DNA of 64,000 bases from Paraburkholderia caballeronis (GCF_900104845.1 NZ_FNSR01000001.1:1736001-1800000); one strand, 5' to 3'; positions 38,408-48,726 are shown, counted from the first letter of the stretch. Numbers and translations are program-made. The notes: generated by a model not told the origin, from the letters alone.

Positions 38408-40324
38408 ATGACGACAGGCTCGCGAAGCAGCAGGGCGCCGCGCACGACGCGCGGAACGATCATTCCTGCATTGCTTCGCGTGCGATGGACGAGGGCCTTC
38501 GCCGCAACGGCGGGGATGCTGTTCGCGCTGCTGCTGCCGGTCGCGTTCGCGCCGTCCGCGTATGCCGCGCATGCGATCGCGCAGTACGGCGAGCCGAAAT
38601 ATCCGCCGGGCTTCAGCCACTTCGACTATGTGAATCCGGACGCGCCGAAGGGCGGCACGCTGGTGCTTGCGAACCCCGACCGGCTCACGAGCTTCGACAA
38701 GTTCAATCCGTTCACGATGCGCGGCAACGCGGCTCCCGGCCTCGGGATGCTGTTCGAGAGCCTGACGACCGGCAGCCTCGACGAAGTCGCGTCCGCGTAC
38801 GGGCTGCTCGCGGACGACATTCGCGTCGCGCCGGACGGGATGTCGGTCACGTTCCATCTGAATCCGCGCGCGCGGTTCTCGAACGGCGACCCCGTGACCG
38901 CCGACGACGTGAAGTTCTCGCTCGACACGCTGAAGAGCCCGCAGGCCGCGCCGTCGATGTCCGCGTACTTCAGCGACGTCGCGCGCGCGGTGGTCGTCGA
39001 TCCGGCGACCGTGCGCTTCGAGTTCCGCAACCACAATCGCGAACTGCCTTTCATCGCGGGCGGGATGCCGGTGTTCTCGCACAAGTGGGGATTGCGCGCG
39101 GACGGTACGCGCATTGCGTTCGACCAGTTGGCGTTCGAGCAGCCGATCGGCAGCGGCCCGTACGTGATCGGGCAGTATTCGAACGGCCGCACGATCACGT
39201 ACCGGAAGGACCCGCGCTACTGGGGCGCGGACCTGCCGGTGCGGGTCGGTACGAACAATTTCGAGCGCATCATGTACAAGCTGTACTCGGACGACGTGGC
39301 GCGGCTCGAAGCGTTCAAGGCCGGCGAATACGACGTGCACGTCGAATACGTCGCGCGCAACTGGGTGCGGCGCGTGGTCGGCAAGAAGTTCGACAGCGGC
39401 GAGTTGATCAAGCGCGAGTTCCCGCATCACAACGGCACGGGGATGCAGGGTTTCATCATGAACCTGCGCAAGCCGGTCTTTCAGGACGTGCGGGTGCGGC
39501 AGGCGCTCGGCCTCGCGCTCGACTTCCAGTGGCTGAACCGGCAACTGTTCTACAGCCAGTATCGCCGGCTGGACAGCTTCTTCGCGAACACCGACCTGCA
39601 GGCGAGGGGGCTGCCGTCGCCGGGCGAACTCGCGCTGCTGAATCCGTGGCGCGGCCAGCTGGACCCGGCCGTATTCGGCCCGCCGCCGCTGCAGCCGGAC
39701 ACCGATCCGCCGGGTTCGTTGCGCGCGAATCTGCTGAAGGCGCGCGCGCTGCTCGCCGCAGCCGGCTGGACCTATCGCGACGGCGCGCTGCGCAACGCGC
39801 AGGGCGAGCCGTTCGTGTTCGAGGTGCTCGACGACACGAGCGCCGCCGCGCAGTGGGCGCCGATCATGGCGCAGTATCTGCACGCGCTGGAACGGCTCGG
39901 CATCCAGGCAAACTACCGGTCCGTCGATTTCGCGCTGTACCAGAAGCGGCTCGACGCATTCGACTTCGACATGACGACGATCCGCTTTCCCGACGTGCAG
40001 GTGCCGGGCGCGGAACAGCTCGACCGCTTCGGCAGCCAGGCCGCCGGCACGCCGGGCTCGGGCAACCTGGTCGGCCTGAAGTCGCCGGCCGTCGATGCGG
40101 TGCTGAAGGCGCTGGTCGGCGCGCAGACGCGCGAGCAACTGCTCGATGCGACGCACGCGCTCGACCGGCTGCTGATGCACGGCTACTATGTCGTACCGCA
40201 GTGGTACAGCGCGACGCACCGGATCGCCTTCAGGAATACGCTCGCGTGGCCCGCGCAGCTGCCGCGCTACTATTCGGCGAACGACTGGGTGATTTCGACC
40301 TGGTGGTTCAAGCCGCAGCATTGA
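38408..40324 (+). CDS. yejA: extracellular solute-binding protein, YejA-like (peptide/microcin C importer)
   Basis: Periplasmic substrate-binding protein of an oligopeptide-type ABC importer. 638 aa from ATG 38408; the signal peptide (MLFALLLPVAFAPSAYA) is preceded by a long basic N-region (~35 residues). The mature start AHAIAQYGEPKYPPGFSHFDYVNPDAPKGG is characteristic of YejA, and WYSATHRIAFRNTLAWP of its C-terminal end. First gene of yejA-yejB-yejE-yejF. The E. coli system takes up the peptide-nucleotide antibiotic microcin C and peptides; the same substrate class is inferred. Confidence 0.9.
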   Translation: MTTGSRSSRAPRTTRGTIIPALLRVRWTRAFAATAGMLFALLLPVAFAPSAYAAHAIAQYGEPKYPPGFSHFDYVNPDAPKGGTLVLANPDRLTSFDKFNPFTMRGNAAPGLGMLFESLTTGSLDEVASAYGLLADDIRVAPDGMSVTFHLNPRARFSNGDPVTADDVKFSLDTLKSPQAAPSMSAYFSDVARAVVVDPATVRFEFRNHNRELPFIAGGMPVFSHKWGLRADGTRIAFDQLAFEQPIGSGPYVIGQYSNGRTITYRKDPRYWGADLPVRVGTNNFERIMYKLYSDDVARLEAFKAGEYDVHVEYVARNWVRRVVGKKFDSGELIKREFPHHNGTGMQGFIMNLRKPVFQDVRVRQALGLALDFQWLNRQLFYSQYRRLDSFFANTDLQARGLPSPGELALLNPWRGQLDPAVFGPPPLQPDTDPPGSLRANLLKARALLAAAGWTYRDGALRNAQGEPFVFEVLDDTSAAAQWAPIMAQYLHALERLGIQANYRSVDFALYQKRLDAFDFDMTTIRFPDVQVPGAEQLDRFGSQAAGTPGSGNLVGLKSPAVDAVLKALVGAQTREQLLDATHALDRLLMHGYYVVPQWYSATHRIAFRNTLAWPAQLPRYYSANDWVISTWWFKPQH

Positions 40325-40388
40325 CACAGCCGATACCGCATGCGGCGGATCGCGCACCGACGATAGACGACAGACGGACCTTCCGACC

Positions 40389-41426
40389 ATGTGGAGCTAC
40401 ATCGCGAAACGCGTGCTGCTGATGATTCCGACGCTGCTCGGCGTATTGACGCTGACGTTCGCGGTGATCCAGTTCGTGCCCGGCGGCCCGGTCGAGCAGG
40501 CGGTGCGCGAACTGCGGCGCGGCGCGGAGCAGGGGATGCCGTTCGGCATGCGCGCGCATTCGGGCGTGGATGCGCAGCAGGTCGCGCAACTGAAGGCGCT
40601 CTATGGCTTCGACAAACCGCCGCTGCAACGCTATGTCCTGATGCTCGGCCGTTTCGCGCGCTTCGATCTCGGGCAGAGTTATTTCCATCACCAGAGCGTG
40701 TGGTCGCTGATCGTGTCGAAGCTGCCGGTGTCGATCAGCATCGGCCTGTGGACGTTCTTCCTCACGTATCTGATATCGGTGCCGCTCGGCATCGCGAAGG
40801 CGGTGCGCAACGGCTCGCGCTTCGATCTCGTGACGAGCCTCGTCGTGCTGATCGGTTACGCGATACCGGGCTTCGTGCTCGGCGTGCTGCTGCTCGTGCT
40901 GTTCGGCGGCGGCACCTTCCTGCAACTCTTCCCGCTGCGCAACCTGACGTCCGACGACTGGGACACGCTGTCGTGGGGCGGCAAGATCCTCGACTACCTG
41001 TGGCACATCACGCTGCCGGTCGTCGCGTCGGTGGTCGGCAGCTTCGCGGTGACGACGATGCTGACGAAAAACGCGTTCCTCGAAGAGATCCGCCGCCAGT
41101 ACGTGCTGACGGCGCGCGCGAAAGGGCTGTCCGAGCGCGCGGTGCTGTGGAAACACGTGTTCCGCAACGCGCTGCTGCCCCTCGTCGTCGGTTTTCCGGC
41201 CGCGTTCATCGGCGCGTTCTTCACCGGCAGCCTGCTGATCGAAACGCTGTTCTCGCTCGACGGCCTCGGGCTGCTGTCGTACGAGTCGGTCGTGCGGCGC
41301 GACTATCCGGTCGTGCTCGGCACGCTGTATCTGTTCACGCTGATCGGCCTCGTGACGAACCTGATCTCCGACCTCTGTTACGTGTGGGTCGATCCCCGCA
41401 TTCAATTCGAACAACTGGAGCGCTGA
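40389..41426 (+). CDS. yejB: ABC transporter permease YejB
   Basis: Inner-membrane permease of the DppB/OppB family. 345 aa, six predicted helices; begins MWSYIAKRVLLMIPTLLGVLTLTFAVIQ. The long periplasmic loop after helix 1 (GGPVEQAVRELRRGAEQG) is typical of YejB rather than DppB. The EAA cytoplasmic loop is the stretch EIRRQYVLTARAKGLSERAV. yejE starts 2 bases after the stop. Confidence 0.92.
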   Translation: MWSYIAKRVLLMIPTLLGVLTLTFAVIQFVPGGPVEQAVRELRRGAEQGMPFGMRAHSGVDAQQVAQLKALYGFDKPPLQRYVLMLGRFARFDLGQSYFHHQSVWSLIVSKLPVSISIGLWTFFLTYLISVPLGIAKAVRNGSRFDLVTSLVVLIGYAIPGFVLGVLLLVLFGGGTFLQLFPLRNLTSDDWDTLSWGGKILDYLWHITLPVVASVVGSFAVTTMLTKNAFLEEIRRQYVLTARAKGLSERAVLWKHVFRNALLPLVVGFPAAFIGAFFTGSLLIETLFSLDGLGLLSYESVVRRDYPVVLGTLYLFTLIGLVTNLISDLCYVWVDPRIQFEQLER

Positions 41427-41427
41427 G

Positions 41428-42534
41428 TTGAACCGAGCCCGCGCCGGCGTCGATGCCGAACTGCGCACGCAGACCGTGCGCGCCTTCCAGTCGCCTTCGC
41501 CCGCGCGGCGCGTGTGGCTGCGATTCCGGCAGCAGCGGCTCGGCTACTGGAGCCTCATCGTGTTCGTCGTCGCGTTCGCGGCGAGCCTCGCGGCGCCGCT
41601 GTGGTCGAACGACAAGCCGCTCGTCGTGCGCTACGACGGCCACACGTATTTCCCGCTGTTGAAGGCGTACCCGGAGACGACGTTCGGCGGCGACTTCCCG
41701 ACGCCGGCCGATTATCTCGACCCGTATATCCGCCATCGCTTCGACACGCCGGGCAACTTCGCGATCTATCCGCCGAATCCGTACTACTACGACACGCTGA
41801 ACTACTTCTCGAAAGCGCCGAACCCCGCGCCGCCGTCGCGGCAGAACTGGCTCGGCACCGACGCGAGCGGCCGCGACCTGTTCGCGCGGCTCGTGTACGG
41901 CTTTCGCGTGTCGGTCGAGTTCGCGCTGGTGCTGACGCTGATCGGCACGGTGCTCGGCGTGCTCGCGGGCGCGGTGCAGGGGTTCTTCGGCGGCAAGATC
42001 GACATCGTCGGCCAGCGGCTGATCGAGATCTGGGGGGCGATGCCGGAGCTGTATCTGCTCATCATCTTCGCGTCGATCTTCGAGCCGGGTTTCATCCTGC
42101 TGATCGTGCTGCTGTCGCTGTTCGGCTGGATGGGGCTGACCGCGTACGTGCGCGCCGAATTCCTGCGCAACCGCAACCAGGACTACGTGCTCGCCGCGCG
42201 CGCGATGGGGCTGTCGAACTGGCAGATCATCTGGCGGCACGTGCTGCCGAACAGCCTGACGCCGGTCATTACGTTCCTGCCGTTCCGGATGAGCGGCGCG
42301 ATTCTCGCGCTGACGAGCCTCGACTTCCTCGGCCTCGGCGTGCCGCCGCCGACGCCGAGCCTCGGCGAACTGCTCGCGCAGGGCAAGGCGAATCTGGACG
42401 CATGGTGGATTTCGATGTCGACGTTCGGTGTGCTGGTCGTCACGCTGCTGCTGCTGACGTTCATGGGCGACGCGCTGCGCAACGCGCTCGACACGCGGAT
42501 TGCCGATGCGATGCGCGCCGGAGGCAACCAGTGA
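41428..42534 (+). CDS. yejE: ABC transporter permease YejE
   Basis: Second permease of the Yej importer, DppC/OppC family, 368 aa. Start is TTG 41428, one base after the yejB stop, with GGAG about 8 bases upstream; no ATG precedes the conserved RRVWLRFRQQRLGYWSL. The large periplasmic domain between helices 1 and 2 (TTFGGDFPTPADYLDPYIRH, FAIYPPNPYYYDTLNY) is the hallmark of YejE. EAA loop: DYVLAARAMGLSNWQIIWRH. Its stop overlaps the yejF GTG start. Confidence 0.92.
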   Translation: MNRARAGVDAELRTQTVRAFQSPSPARRVWLRFRQQRLGYWSLIVFVVAFAASLAAPLWSNDKPLVVRYDGHTYFPLLKAYPETTFGGDFPTPADYLDPYIRHRFDTPGNFAIYPPNPYYYDTLNYFSKAPNPAPPSRQNWLGTDASGRDLFARLVYGFRVSVEFALVLTLIGTVLGVLAGAVQGFFGGKIDIVGQRLIEIWGAMPELYLLIIFASIFEPGFILLIVLLSLFGWMGLTAYVRAEFLRNRNQDYVLAARAMGLSNWQIIWRHVLPNSLTPVITFLPFRMSGAILALTSLDFLGLGVPPPTPSLGELLAQGKANLDAWWISMSTFGVLVVTLLLLTFMGDALRNALDTRIADAMRAGGNQ

Positions 42535-44162
42535 GCGCATTGCCGCAGGACACGCCGTCGACGCTGCTGTCGATCGAGCATCTGAGCGTGCGGTTCGGCG
42601 ACACGCTCGCGGTCGACGACGTCACGCTCGCGATCGCGCGCGGCGAGCGCGTCGCGCTGGTCGGCGAATCGGGCTCCGGCAAGACGGTGACCGCGCTCGC
42701 GGTGCTGCGCCTGTTGAGCGACGCGGCGGTGACCGGCTCGATCCGCTTCGACGGCGACGAACTGGCGACGAAGAGCGAACGCGCGATGCGCGGGCTGCGC
42801 GGCAGCGACATCGCGATGATCTTCCAGGAGCCGATGAGCGCGCTGAATCCGCTATACACGGTCGGCGAGCAGATCGCGGAGACGATCGTGCTGCACGACG
42901 GCGTGACGAAGGCGCAGGCGTACGAGCGCGCGGTCGAACTGCTCGACCGCACCGGCATCGCGGAGCCGCGCCGGCGCATCGGCAGTTATCCGCATCAGCT
43001 GTCGGGCGGGCAGCGGCAGCGCGTGATGATCGCGATGGCGCTCGCGTGCCGGCCGCGCCTGCTGCTCGCCGACGAGCCGACGACGGCGCTCGATGTGACG
43101 ATCCGCGCGCAGATCGTCGATCTGCTGCTCGAACTGCAACGCGAGGAGGCGGCGCGGCGCGGGATGTCGGTGCTGCTGATCACGCACGACCTGAACCTCG
43201 TGCGGCGCTTCGCGCAGCGCGTCGCGGTGATGGAGCGGGGCCGGCTCGTCGAAACCGGCGCCATCGAGCAGATTTTCAATGCGCCCCAGCATCCGTACAC
43301 GCAGCGGCTGATCGCGAGCCGTCCGGAGCGCCACGTGGTGCCGGTGCTGCCGATCGCGCCGGTGCTGCTCGAAGCGAAGAACGTGTCGGTCGATTTCCGC
43401 ACGCGGCTGCCGGGTTTCGCGGGCTGGTGGAAGAGCGGCCGGTTCCGCGCGGTCAGTGACGCGAATCTGTCGGTGCGGCAGGGCGAGACGCTCGGGATCG
43501 TCGGCGAGTCCGGGTCGGGCAAATCGACGCTCGCGCTCGCGATGCTCGGGCTGCAACGGACCGCGCACGGCGACGTGCAGTTCCAGGGGCGCTCGCTCGG
43601 CACCTATCTCGGACACGAAAAGCTGTCGTTGCGCTCGCATCTGCAGGTGGTGTTCCAGGACCCGTTCGGTTCGCTGTCGCCGCGGCAGACGGTCGAGCGG
43701 ATCGTCGGGGAGGGGCTCGCGCTGCACCGTCCCGAACTCGACGCGGACGAGCGCCGCAAGCGGATCGTCGCGGTGCTGCGCGAGGTCGGCCTCGACCGGA
43801 CCGTGCTGCAACGTTACCCGCACGAGTTCTCCGGCGGCCAGCGGCAGCGGATCGCGATCGCGCGCACGCTGGTGGTCGAGCCGCGCGTGATCGTGCTCGA
43901 CGAGCCGACGAGCGCGCTCGACGTGTCGATCCAGCAGCAGGTGCTGCGCCTGTTGACCGACCTGCAGCGCAAATACAACCTCGGTTACGTGTTCATCAGC
44001 CACGACCTGGAGGTGATCGGCGCGATGGCGCATCGGGTCGCGGTGATGCAAAACGGTGCAATCGTCGAGACGGGCGACGTCGAAACGATCTTTTCGACGC
44101 CGACTCACGCGTATACGCGAAAGCTGCTCCAGGCGGCCCTCGACGGCCGGATTCACCAATGA
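42531..44162 (+). CDS. yejF: ABC transporter ATP-binding protein YejF (two fused ATPase domains)
   Basis: Energises the Yej importer. 543 aa with two complete ABC domains: the first has [19 protein letters not shown] and [20 protein letters not shown] with [13 protein letters not shown]; the second has [35 protein letters not shown] and [12 protein letters not shown]. Oligopeptide-ABC C-terminal motifs ([22 protein letters not shown]) follow each. The GTG start at 42531 overlaps the yejE stop by three bases (GTGA), implying coupled translation; the open frame further upstream is antisense-like noise inside yejE. Confidence 0.93.
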   Translation: MSALPQDTPSTLLSIEHLSVRFGDTLAVDDVTLAIARGERVALVGESGSGKTVTALAVLRLLSDAAVTGSIRFDGDELATKSERAMRGLRGSDIAMIFQEPMSALNPLYTVGEQIAETIVLHDGVTKAQAYERAVELLDRTGIAEPRRRIGSYPHQLSGGQRQRVMIAMALACRPRLLLADEPTTALDVTIRAQIVDLLLELQREEAARRGMSVLLITHDLNLVRRFAQRVAVMERGRLVETGAIEQIFNAPQHPYTQRLIASRPERHVVPVLPIAPVLLEAKNVSVDFRTRLPGFAGWWKSGRFRAVSDANLSVRQGETLGIVGESGSGKSTLALAMLGLQRTAHGDVQFQGRSLGTYLGHEKLSLRSHLQVVFQDPFGSLSPRQTVERIVGEGLALHRPELDADERRKRIVAVLREVGLDRTVLQRYPHEFSGGQRQRIAIARTLVVEPRVIVLDEPTSALDVSIQQQVLRLLTDLQRKYNLGYVFISHDLEVIGAMAHRVAVMQNGAIVETGDVETIFSTPTHAYTRKLLQAALDGRIHQ

Positions 44163-44195
44163 GGTGCGTGGGGCGATTGTTTTTTTCTATTTGTT

Positions 44196-44224
44196 TTGAC
44201 AGGCAAATACTTACTGGCTAGTAT
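44196..44224 (+). promoter_or_regulatory. sigma-70 promoter for the NlpC/P60 gene
   Basis: Perfect TTGACA (44196-44201), 17-base spacer, TAGTAT (44219-44224), in an unusually AT-rich patch 53 bases before the ATG. Confidence 0.8.
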
Positions 44225-44276
44225 CGTCCAGACTTTTCCACTAACCCGCTGATTTGCGGGCAATTTCTACCGACCA

Positions 44277-44948
44277 ATGCAGCACCGATATCTAACCCAG
44301 GCTTGCACGCGCGTCGTCGCCGGGATGTTCATCGGCGTCCTGATGGCCGCAGCTCCCGGCGCGTTCGCCGATGAAGTAAGCAGCTTGACCCAGAATGTCT
44401 CCTTTTCGCCGAACAACGCGGCGAATTCGCAAACCACCCCCGCCTCGCAAACCTCGCAGACGTCTTCGCAAAGCGAAGGCGGCGCGCGCTCGTTCCTGTC
44501 CGGCATGGCCGGCAAGGCCGGCGACGTCGTCGTCGGCGCGCTGAACATGATCGGCGTCCGCTACCGCTGGGGCGGCAATTCGCCGGACTCGGGCCTCGAT
44601 TGCAGCGGCTTCGTCCGCTACGTGTTCCAGGACACGCTCGGCCTCGCGCTGCCGCGCCGCGCCGAGGAAATGAGCCGCGTCGGCGAGAAGGTGCGGATGA
44701 GCGAACTGAAACCGGGCGACCTCGTGTTCTTCAACACGATGCGTCGCACGTTCTCGCACGTCGGCATCTACATCGGCGACAACAAGTTCGTGCACTCGCC
44801 GTCCACCGGCAGCACGATCCGCGTCGACGATCTGGACGACGGCTACTGGGAAAAGCGTTTCACCGGCGCACGCCGCGTCGAGGCGTCGTTCCAGCAGCAA
44901 GAGGAACTGAAGCAGCGCGTCAGCGTGACGCTCGACGGCAAGAACTGA
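44277..44948 (+). CDS. NlpC/P60-family peptidoglycan hydrolase
   Basis: Exported cysteine peptidase of the NlpC/P60 superfamily, which cleaves peptide stems of murein. 223 aa: signal peptide (VVAGMFIGVLMAAAPGAFA), a Ser/Thr/Gln-rich linker (residues ~33-65) and the catalytic domain ~75-205. The catalytic Cys is in SGLDCSGFVRYVF, the His in FSHVGIYIGDNKFVHS, with YRWGGNSPDSG before them. No lipobox or binding domain is seen. Single gene between its own promoter and a bidirectional terminator. Confidence 0.9.
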   Translation: MQHRYLTQACTRVVAGMFIGVLMAAAPGAFADEVSSLTQNVSFSPNNAANSQTTPASQTSQTSSQSEGGARSFLSGMAGKAGDVVVGALNMIGVRYRWGGNSPDSGLDCSGFVRYVFQDTLGLALPRRAEEMSRVGEKVRMSELKPGDLVFFNTMRRTFSHVGIYIGDNKFVHSPSTGSTIRVDDLDDGYWEKRFTGARRVEASFQQQEELKQRVSVTLDGKN

Positions 44949-44989
44949 TCCCCGTTCGGATTTTTCCTTCCACGGATTCGGTCGTGTAA

Positions 44990-45019
44990 AAAAGCCTGCC
45001 CGGCAACGGGCAGGCTTTT
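44990..45019. terminator. bidirectional terminator
   Basis: A-run, perfect 9-bp stem gcctgcccg/cgggcaggc with GCAA loop, and TTTT; shared by the convergent NlpC/P60 and patatin genes. Confidence 0.88.
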
Positions 45020-45045
45020 CGTGCTTCCGGGCAGCGGCGTTTCGC

Positions 45046-45992
45046 CTACGCAGTCGCGACCCGGCTCGCGGCGAGCTTGCGCTCCAGTTCCGGCATGATC
45101 CGCGCGACCGCTTCCTCGCCGGCGAGGATCGCCGCGTTGCGCTGGCCGAAGTCGCTGCCGCTCATCGCGCTCAGGTTCGGGCGGATCACGACGTCCGCGT
45201 ATTTGTCCAGTTCGTACGTCTTGATCGTCTGGCCCATGATCGTGAAGGTCTGCATCAGCACGTCGAACGAGCTTTGCGTCGCCGCGGTCTCGGGGCGCGT
45301 CGAGATGTCCACCGCGATCACGAAGTCCGCGCCCATCTTGCGCGCGAACGACGCGGCACCGGGCTCACGAGGCCGCCGTCCACGTATTCGTGACCGCCGA
45401 TTTTCACCGGCTCGAAAATCGACGGCACGCTGCACGACGCGCGCACCGCGATGCCGGTGTTGCCGCGCTGGAACAGGATCGGCTGGCCGGTGCGAAGATC
45501 GGTCGCGACGATGCCGAGCGGCTTGTTCATCTTCTCGATCGGCCGGTCGCGCAGCGTCGTGTTCAGATAGTTTTGCAGCGCGACGCCTTGCAGCAGGCCG
45601 CGCGTGCGGAACGGCATCGCCCAGTCGCTGATCGACGCTTCGTCCATCGTCAGCGCGAGTTTGTTGATCGCGATGCCGGTCATGCCGGCCGCGTACAGCG
45701 CGGCGACCACCGACCCCGCGCTGGTGCCGGACACGAGGTCGATCTGCACGTTGCGCGCTTCGAGCGCCTTGATCACGCCGATGTGCGCGAAACCGCGCGC
45801 GGCGCCGCCGCCCAGTGCGAGGCCCACGCGGATCGGGCGGGGCGGCTTCGCGACCGGCGGAGCCGGGTTCGTCGCGATGGGCGGTGCCACGTTCGCGGTT
45901 TTCGTGCCGGCGGTCGTGCACGCGGCGAGGGCGGTGGACGCCGCGGCCAGCGAAAAGCTGCGGCGGCTCAAGGACGGCGATGACGGCTTCAA
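45046..45992 (-). pseudogene. patatin-like phospholipase lipoprotein, frameshifted
   Basis: Patatin/RssA-like lipid acyl hydrolase split by a frameshift. The start is most likely TTG with first base 45992, preceded by GGAGA 7 bases upstream; it opens with LKPSSPSLSRRSFSLAAAS and lipobox LAAC, so a lipoprotein is predicted. The oxyanion motif LGGGAARGFAHIGV, nucleophile VSGTSAGSVVAAL and catalytic YVDGGLVSPVP are all in the first frame. Immediately after SPVP (about 45355-45372) reading jumps to another frame, where ASFARKMGADFVIAVDIST and the rest of the normal C-terminus follow. One missing base in gtgccgcgtcg restores a full-length protein of ~315 aa. Either a recent mutation or a sequencing error; the catalytic dyad lies before the break. 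Confidence 0.8.
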
Positions 45993-46483
45993 CTGAGATT
46001 CTCCAGCGACGGCGCGTCGGACCTTGCTGCGAACGGCCGCGCGCCGCGAACCCTGCCTGCGTGCGCGGAAGGCCGGACGCGAGGCGCCGCGCGAGGAGCG
46101 CGGCGCGCACATCATAAAGCAAAGCGATGCGCGCACACGCGATGCGGTTGTAACGCGATGTGTCGCGATGCGAGCGGTGTCAAAGGCGGCGTTCTGCGCG
46201 AGGTCGCGTGTATCGCGAGGGAGATTCGCGGCGATGCGTCGGGCGCGCGGCCGCGAGCAGCGCCGTGCGCCACGTCCCGCCCGCAGCCGGCCGAAGCCGC
46301 GCCCGGCGGGTATAATCCGGTCTCGATTTTCCCGTATGTCCGCTTGCGCCCGCGCGCGGCGACCGGCCGCGCAAAGCATGCACGAGCGTGTGTGCGTGCG
46401 CGTCGCGCGCAACGCGGGTCGCCGTCCGTTGCCGTCAGCCGTCAGCCCTTCGACGGCGCGGCATTGTCTTCGAGTAACCGTCC
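45993..46483 (+). other. intergenic region upstream of gltX
   Basis: 491 bases, very rich in gcgcg. No gene recognised on either strand. It contains a perfect -10 box for gltX (46311-46316) and the patatin ribosome-binding site; nothing else is supported. Confidence 0.5.
46311..46316 (+). promoter_or_regulatory. consensus -10 box, probable gltX promoter
   Basis: Perfect TATAAT in otherwise ~75% GC sequence, 168 bases before the gltX ATG. The region 17 bases upstream (around ccggccgaag) does not resemble TTGACA. Confidence 0.45.
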
Positions 46484-47905
46484 ATGACCACCTCCGTCCG
46501 TACCCGCTTCGCGCCGAGTCCCACCGGCTTCATCCACCTCGGCAACATCCGCTCCGCGCTGTATCCGTGGGCGTTCGCGCGCCACAATCACGGCGCGTTG
46601 GTGCTGCGGATCGAGGACACCGACGTCGAGCGTTCGACGTCCGAGGCGGTCGACGCGATCCTCGAAGGGATGGCGTGGCTCGAACTCGATTACGACGAAG
46701 GCCCGTTCTACCAGATGCAGCGGATGGACCGCTATCGCGAAGTGCTGACGCAGATGGCGGAGCAGGGGCTCGTGTACCCGTGCTACATGTCGACGGAAGA
46801 ACTCGATGCGTTGCGCGAACGTCAGCGCGAGGCGGGCGAGAAGCCGCGCTACGACGGCACGTGGCGTCCGGAGCCGGGCAAGGTGCTGCCGACGCCGCCG
46901 GCCGGCGTGCAGCCGGTGTTGCGCTTTCGCAATCCGCTGACCGGCGTTGTCGCGTGGGACGACGCGGTGAAGGGGCGCGTCGAGATCGCGAACGACGAAC
47001 TCGACGACCTCGTGATCGCGCGTCCGGACGGCACGCCGACGTACAACTTCTGCGTGGTCGTCGATGACCTCGACATGAAGATCACACACGTGATCCGCGG
47101 CGACGACCACGTGAACAACACGCCGCGCCAGATCAACATCTTCCGCGCGCTCGGCGCGGAGCCGCCCGTTTATGCGCATCTGCCGACCGTGCTGAACGAG
47201 CAGGGAGAGAAGATGAGCAAGCGCCACGGCGCGATGAGCGTGATGGGTTATCGCGATGCCGGTTATCTGCCGGAGGCGGTGCTGAACTATCTCGCGCGGC
47301 TTGGCTGGTCGCATGGCGATGCGGAGATTTTCACGCGCGAGCAGTTCGTCGAATGGTTCGACCTCGACCATCTCGGCAAGTCGCCCGCGCAATACGATCA
47401 CAGCAAGCTGAACTGGCTGAACAACCATTACCTGAAGCAGGCGGACAACGCGCGTCTCGCCGAACTGTCGAAGCCGTTCTTCGCGGCGCTCGACATCGAC
47501 GAGGCCGCGCTCGCGAACGGGCCGTCGCTGGAAGGCGTGATCGCGTTGCTGAAGGATCGTGCGAACACGCTGAAGGAGATCGCGGAAAGCGCGGTGCTGT
47601 TCTATCGCGAGCCGGCGCCGGAAGCCGATGCGCTCGCACAGCATGTGACGGAGGCGGTGCGTCCCGCGCTCGCGGAACTGGCGACCGCGCTGAAGTCGGC
47701 CGAGTGGACGAAGGAGGGCATCTCGGCCGCGCTGAAGACGACGCTCGCCGCGCACAAGCTGAAGATGCCTCAGCTCGCGATGCCGGTGCGCCTGTTCGTG
47801 GCGGGCACCACGCATACGCCGTCGATCGATGCGGTGCTCGCGCTGTTCGGCCGTGAGGTCGTTGTGAGCCGCATCGAACGAGGTCTTGCCAACGCGGGTA
47901 ACTAA
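46484..47905 (+). CDS. gltX: glutamyl-tRNA synthetase
   Basis: Charges tRNA-Glu; the window also carries two tRNA-Glu genes shortly downstream. 473 aa. HIGH-equivalent motif [20 protein letters not shown] at the N-terminus, glutamate pocket [11 protein letters not shown], and [15 protein letters not shown]-terminal helical anticodon-binding domain complete (ends [14 protein letters not shown]). Lys/Ser in the signature loop fits the bacterial discriminating type. Confidence 0.96.
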   Translation: MTTSVRTRFAPSPTGFIHLGNIRSALYPWAFARHNHGALVLRIEDTDVERSTSEAVDAILEGMAWLELDYDEGPFYQMQRMDRYREVLTQMAEQGLVYPCYMSTEELDALRERQREAGEKPRYDGTWRPEPGKVLPTPPAGVQPVLRFRNPLTGVVAWDDAVKGRVEIANDELDDLVIARPDGTPTYNFCVVVDDLDMKITHVIRGDDHVNNTPRQINIFRALGAEPPVYAHLPTVLNEQGEKMSKRHGAMSVMGYRDAGYLPEAVLNYLARLGWSHGDAEIFTREQFVEWFDLDHLGKSPAQYDHSKLNWLNNHYLKQADNARLAELSKPFFAALDIDEAALANGPSLEGVIALLKDRANTLKEIAESAVLFYREPAPEADALAQHVTEAVRPALAELATALKSAEWTKEGISAALKTTLAAHKLKMPQLAMPVRLFVAGTTHTPSIDAVLALFGREVVVSRIERGLANAGN

Positions 47906-47989
47906 CGCGTTCGCTGTCCTTCGCAACACGCGTCGCGTGCATACGCATAATCGGGTTTCAAAAAAATGTGCGCGACGCTTCAAAGGGTA

Positions 47990-48018
47990 TTTACAAACCC
48001 GGATTCGCTCTCTACAAT
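47990..48018 (+). promoter_or_regulatory. promoter for tRNA-Ala
   Basis: TTTACA (47990-47995), 17-base spacer, TACAAT (48013-48018), 19 bases before the tRNA. Both hexamers match 5/6. Confidence 0.7.
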
Positions 48019-48036
48019 CTCGCTTCTGTTCTGCAA

Positions 48037-48112
<76 letters not shown>

Positions 48113-48159
48113 TCAGAGCAGTTGAAGTTTTCCGCGAAAGCGGATGTGAAGAAAAAAGC

Positions 48160-48188
48160 TTCACAAAGCAGTGTAAAGAAGTTAGAAT
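48160..48188 (+). promoter_or_regulatory. candidate promoter for the tRNA-Glu/tRNA-Asp cluster
   Basis: TTCACA (48160-48165), 17-base spacer, TAGAAT (48183-48188), in a locally AT-rich stretch ~97 bases before the first tRNA-Glu. Confidence 0.5.
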
Positions 48189-48284
48189 ATCGTTCTTCGC
48201 TGTTGACGGAAGTTAGCGGCAAGATGCGGTAGAAGCGAAGCAAGAGCAGCATCGGCGGTAAAAGGCATTATCTGAAAAGATTAT

Positions 48285-48360
48285 GTCCCCTTCGTCTAGA
48301 GGCCTAGGACATCACCCTTTCACGGTGAGTACAGGGGTTCGAATCCCCTAGGGGACGCCA
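48285..48360 (+). tRNA. tRNA-Glu (UUC), copy 1
   Basis: 76 bases with CCA. Acceptor gtcccct/aggggac; anticodon stem tcacc/ggtga, loop CTTTCAC with anticodon TTC at 48319-48321; T arm GGGGTTCGAATCCCC. Identical to the second copy at 48573. Confidence 0.96.
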
Positions 48361-48436
48361 GACATTGGCAGCGCCAGGCAGTAGCGGCGATGCGGCAGGT
48401 GGAAGTGACCGACGCCATCTGCAATGTGTCGAAACT

Positions 48437-48513
48437 GGAGCGGTAGTTCAGTCGGTTAGAATACCGGCCTGTCACGCCGGGGGTCGCGGGTTCGAGTCCC
48501 GTCCGCTCCGCCA
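48437..48513 (+). tRNA. tRNA-Asp (GUC), copy 1
   Basis: 77 bases with CCA. Acceptor ggagcgg/ccgctcc; anticodon stem ccggc/gccgg, loop CTGTCAC with anticodon GTC at 48471-48473; T arm CGGGTTCGAGTCCCG. Identical to the copy at 48727. Confidence 0.96.
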
Positions 48514-48517
48514 GACA

Positions 48518-48552
48518 AAGCCCGTTCAGGCTAAACTTGAGCGGGCTTTTTA
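48518..48552 (+). terminator. hairpin with T-run between the tRNA pairs
   Basis: aaagcccg and cgggctttt pair around a ~17-base loop and are followed by T residues. Possibly a partial terminator between the two Glu-Asp units. Confidence 0.55.
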
Positions 48553-48572
48553 ATTAAAGGTGTAAGCCTGTT

Positions 48573-48648
48573 GTCCCCTTCGTCTAGAGGCCTAGGACAT
48601 CACCCTTTCACGGTGAGTACAGGGGTTCGAATCCCCTAGGGGACGCCA
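48573..48648 (+). tRNA. tRNA-Glu (UUC), copy 2
   Basis: Exact repeat of the tRNA-Glu at 48285, 288 bases further on; same acceptor, anticodon TTC and CCA. Confidence 0.96.
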
Positions 48649-48726
48649 AGACAACAGCAGCGCCGGCTATGCCGGGCGCGCCGCCAGCGGGAATCGACCG
48701 ACGCCCGCCGGTGTATCAGCAGGACT

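Noticed and set aside
41514..42530. Upstream extension of yejF inside yejE
   Set aside because: Shadow of yejE; the GTG at 42531 overlapping the yejE stop is the natural start.
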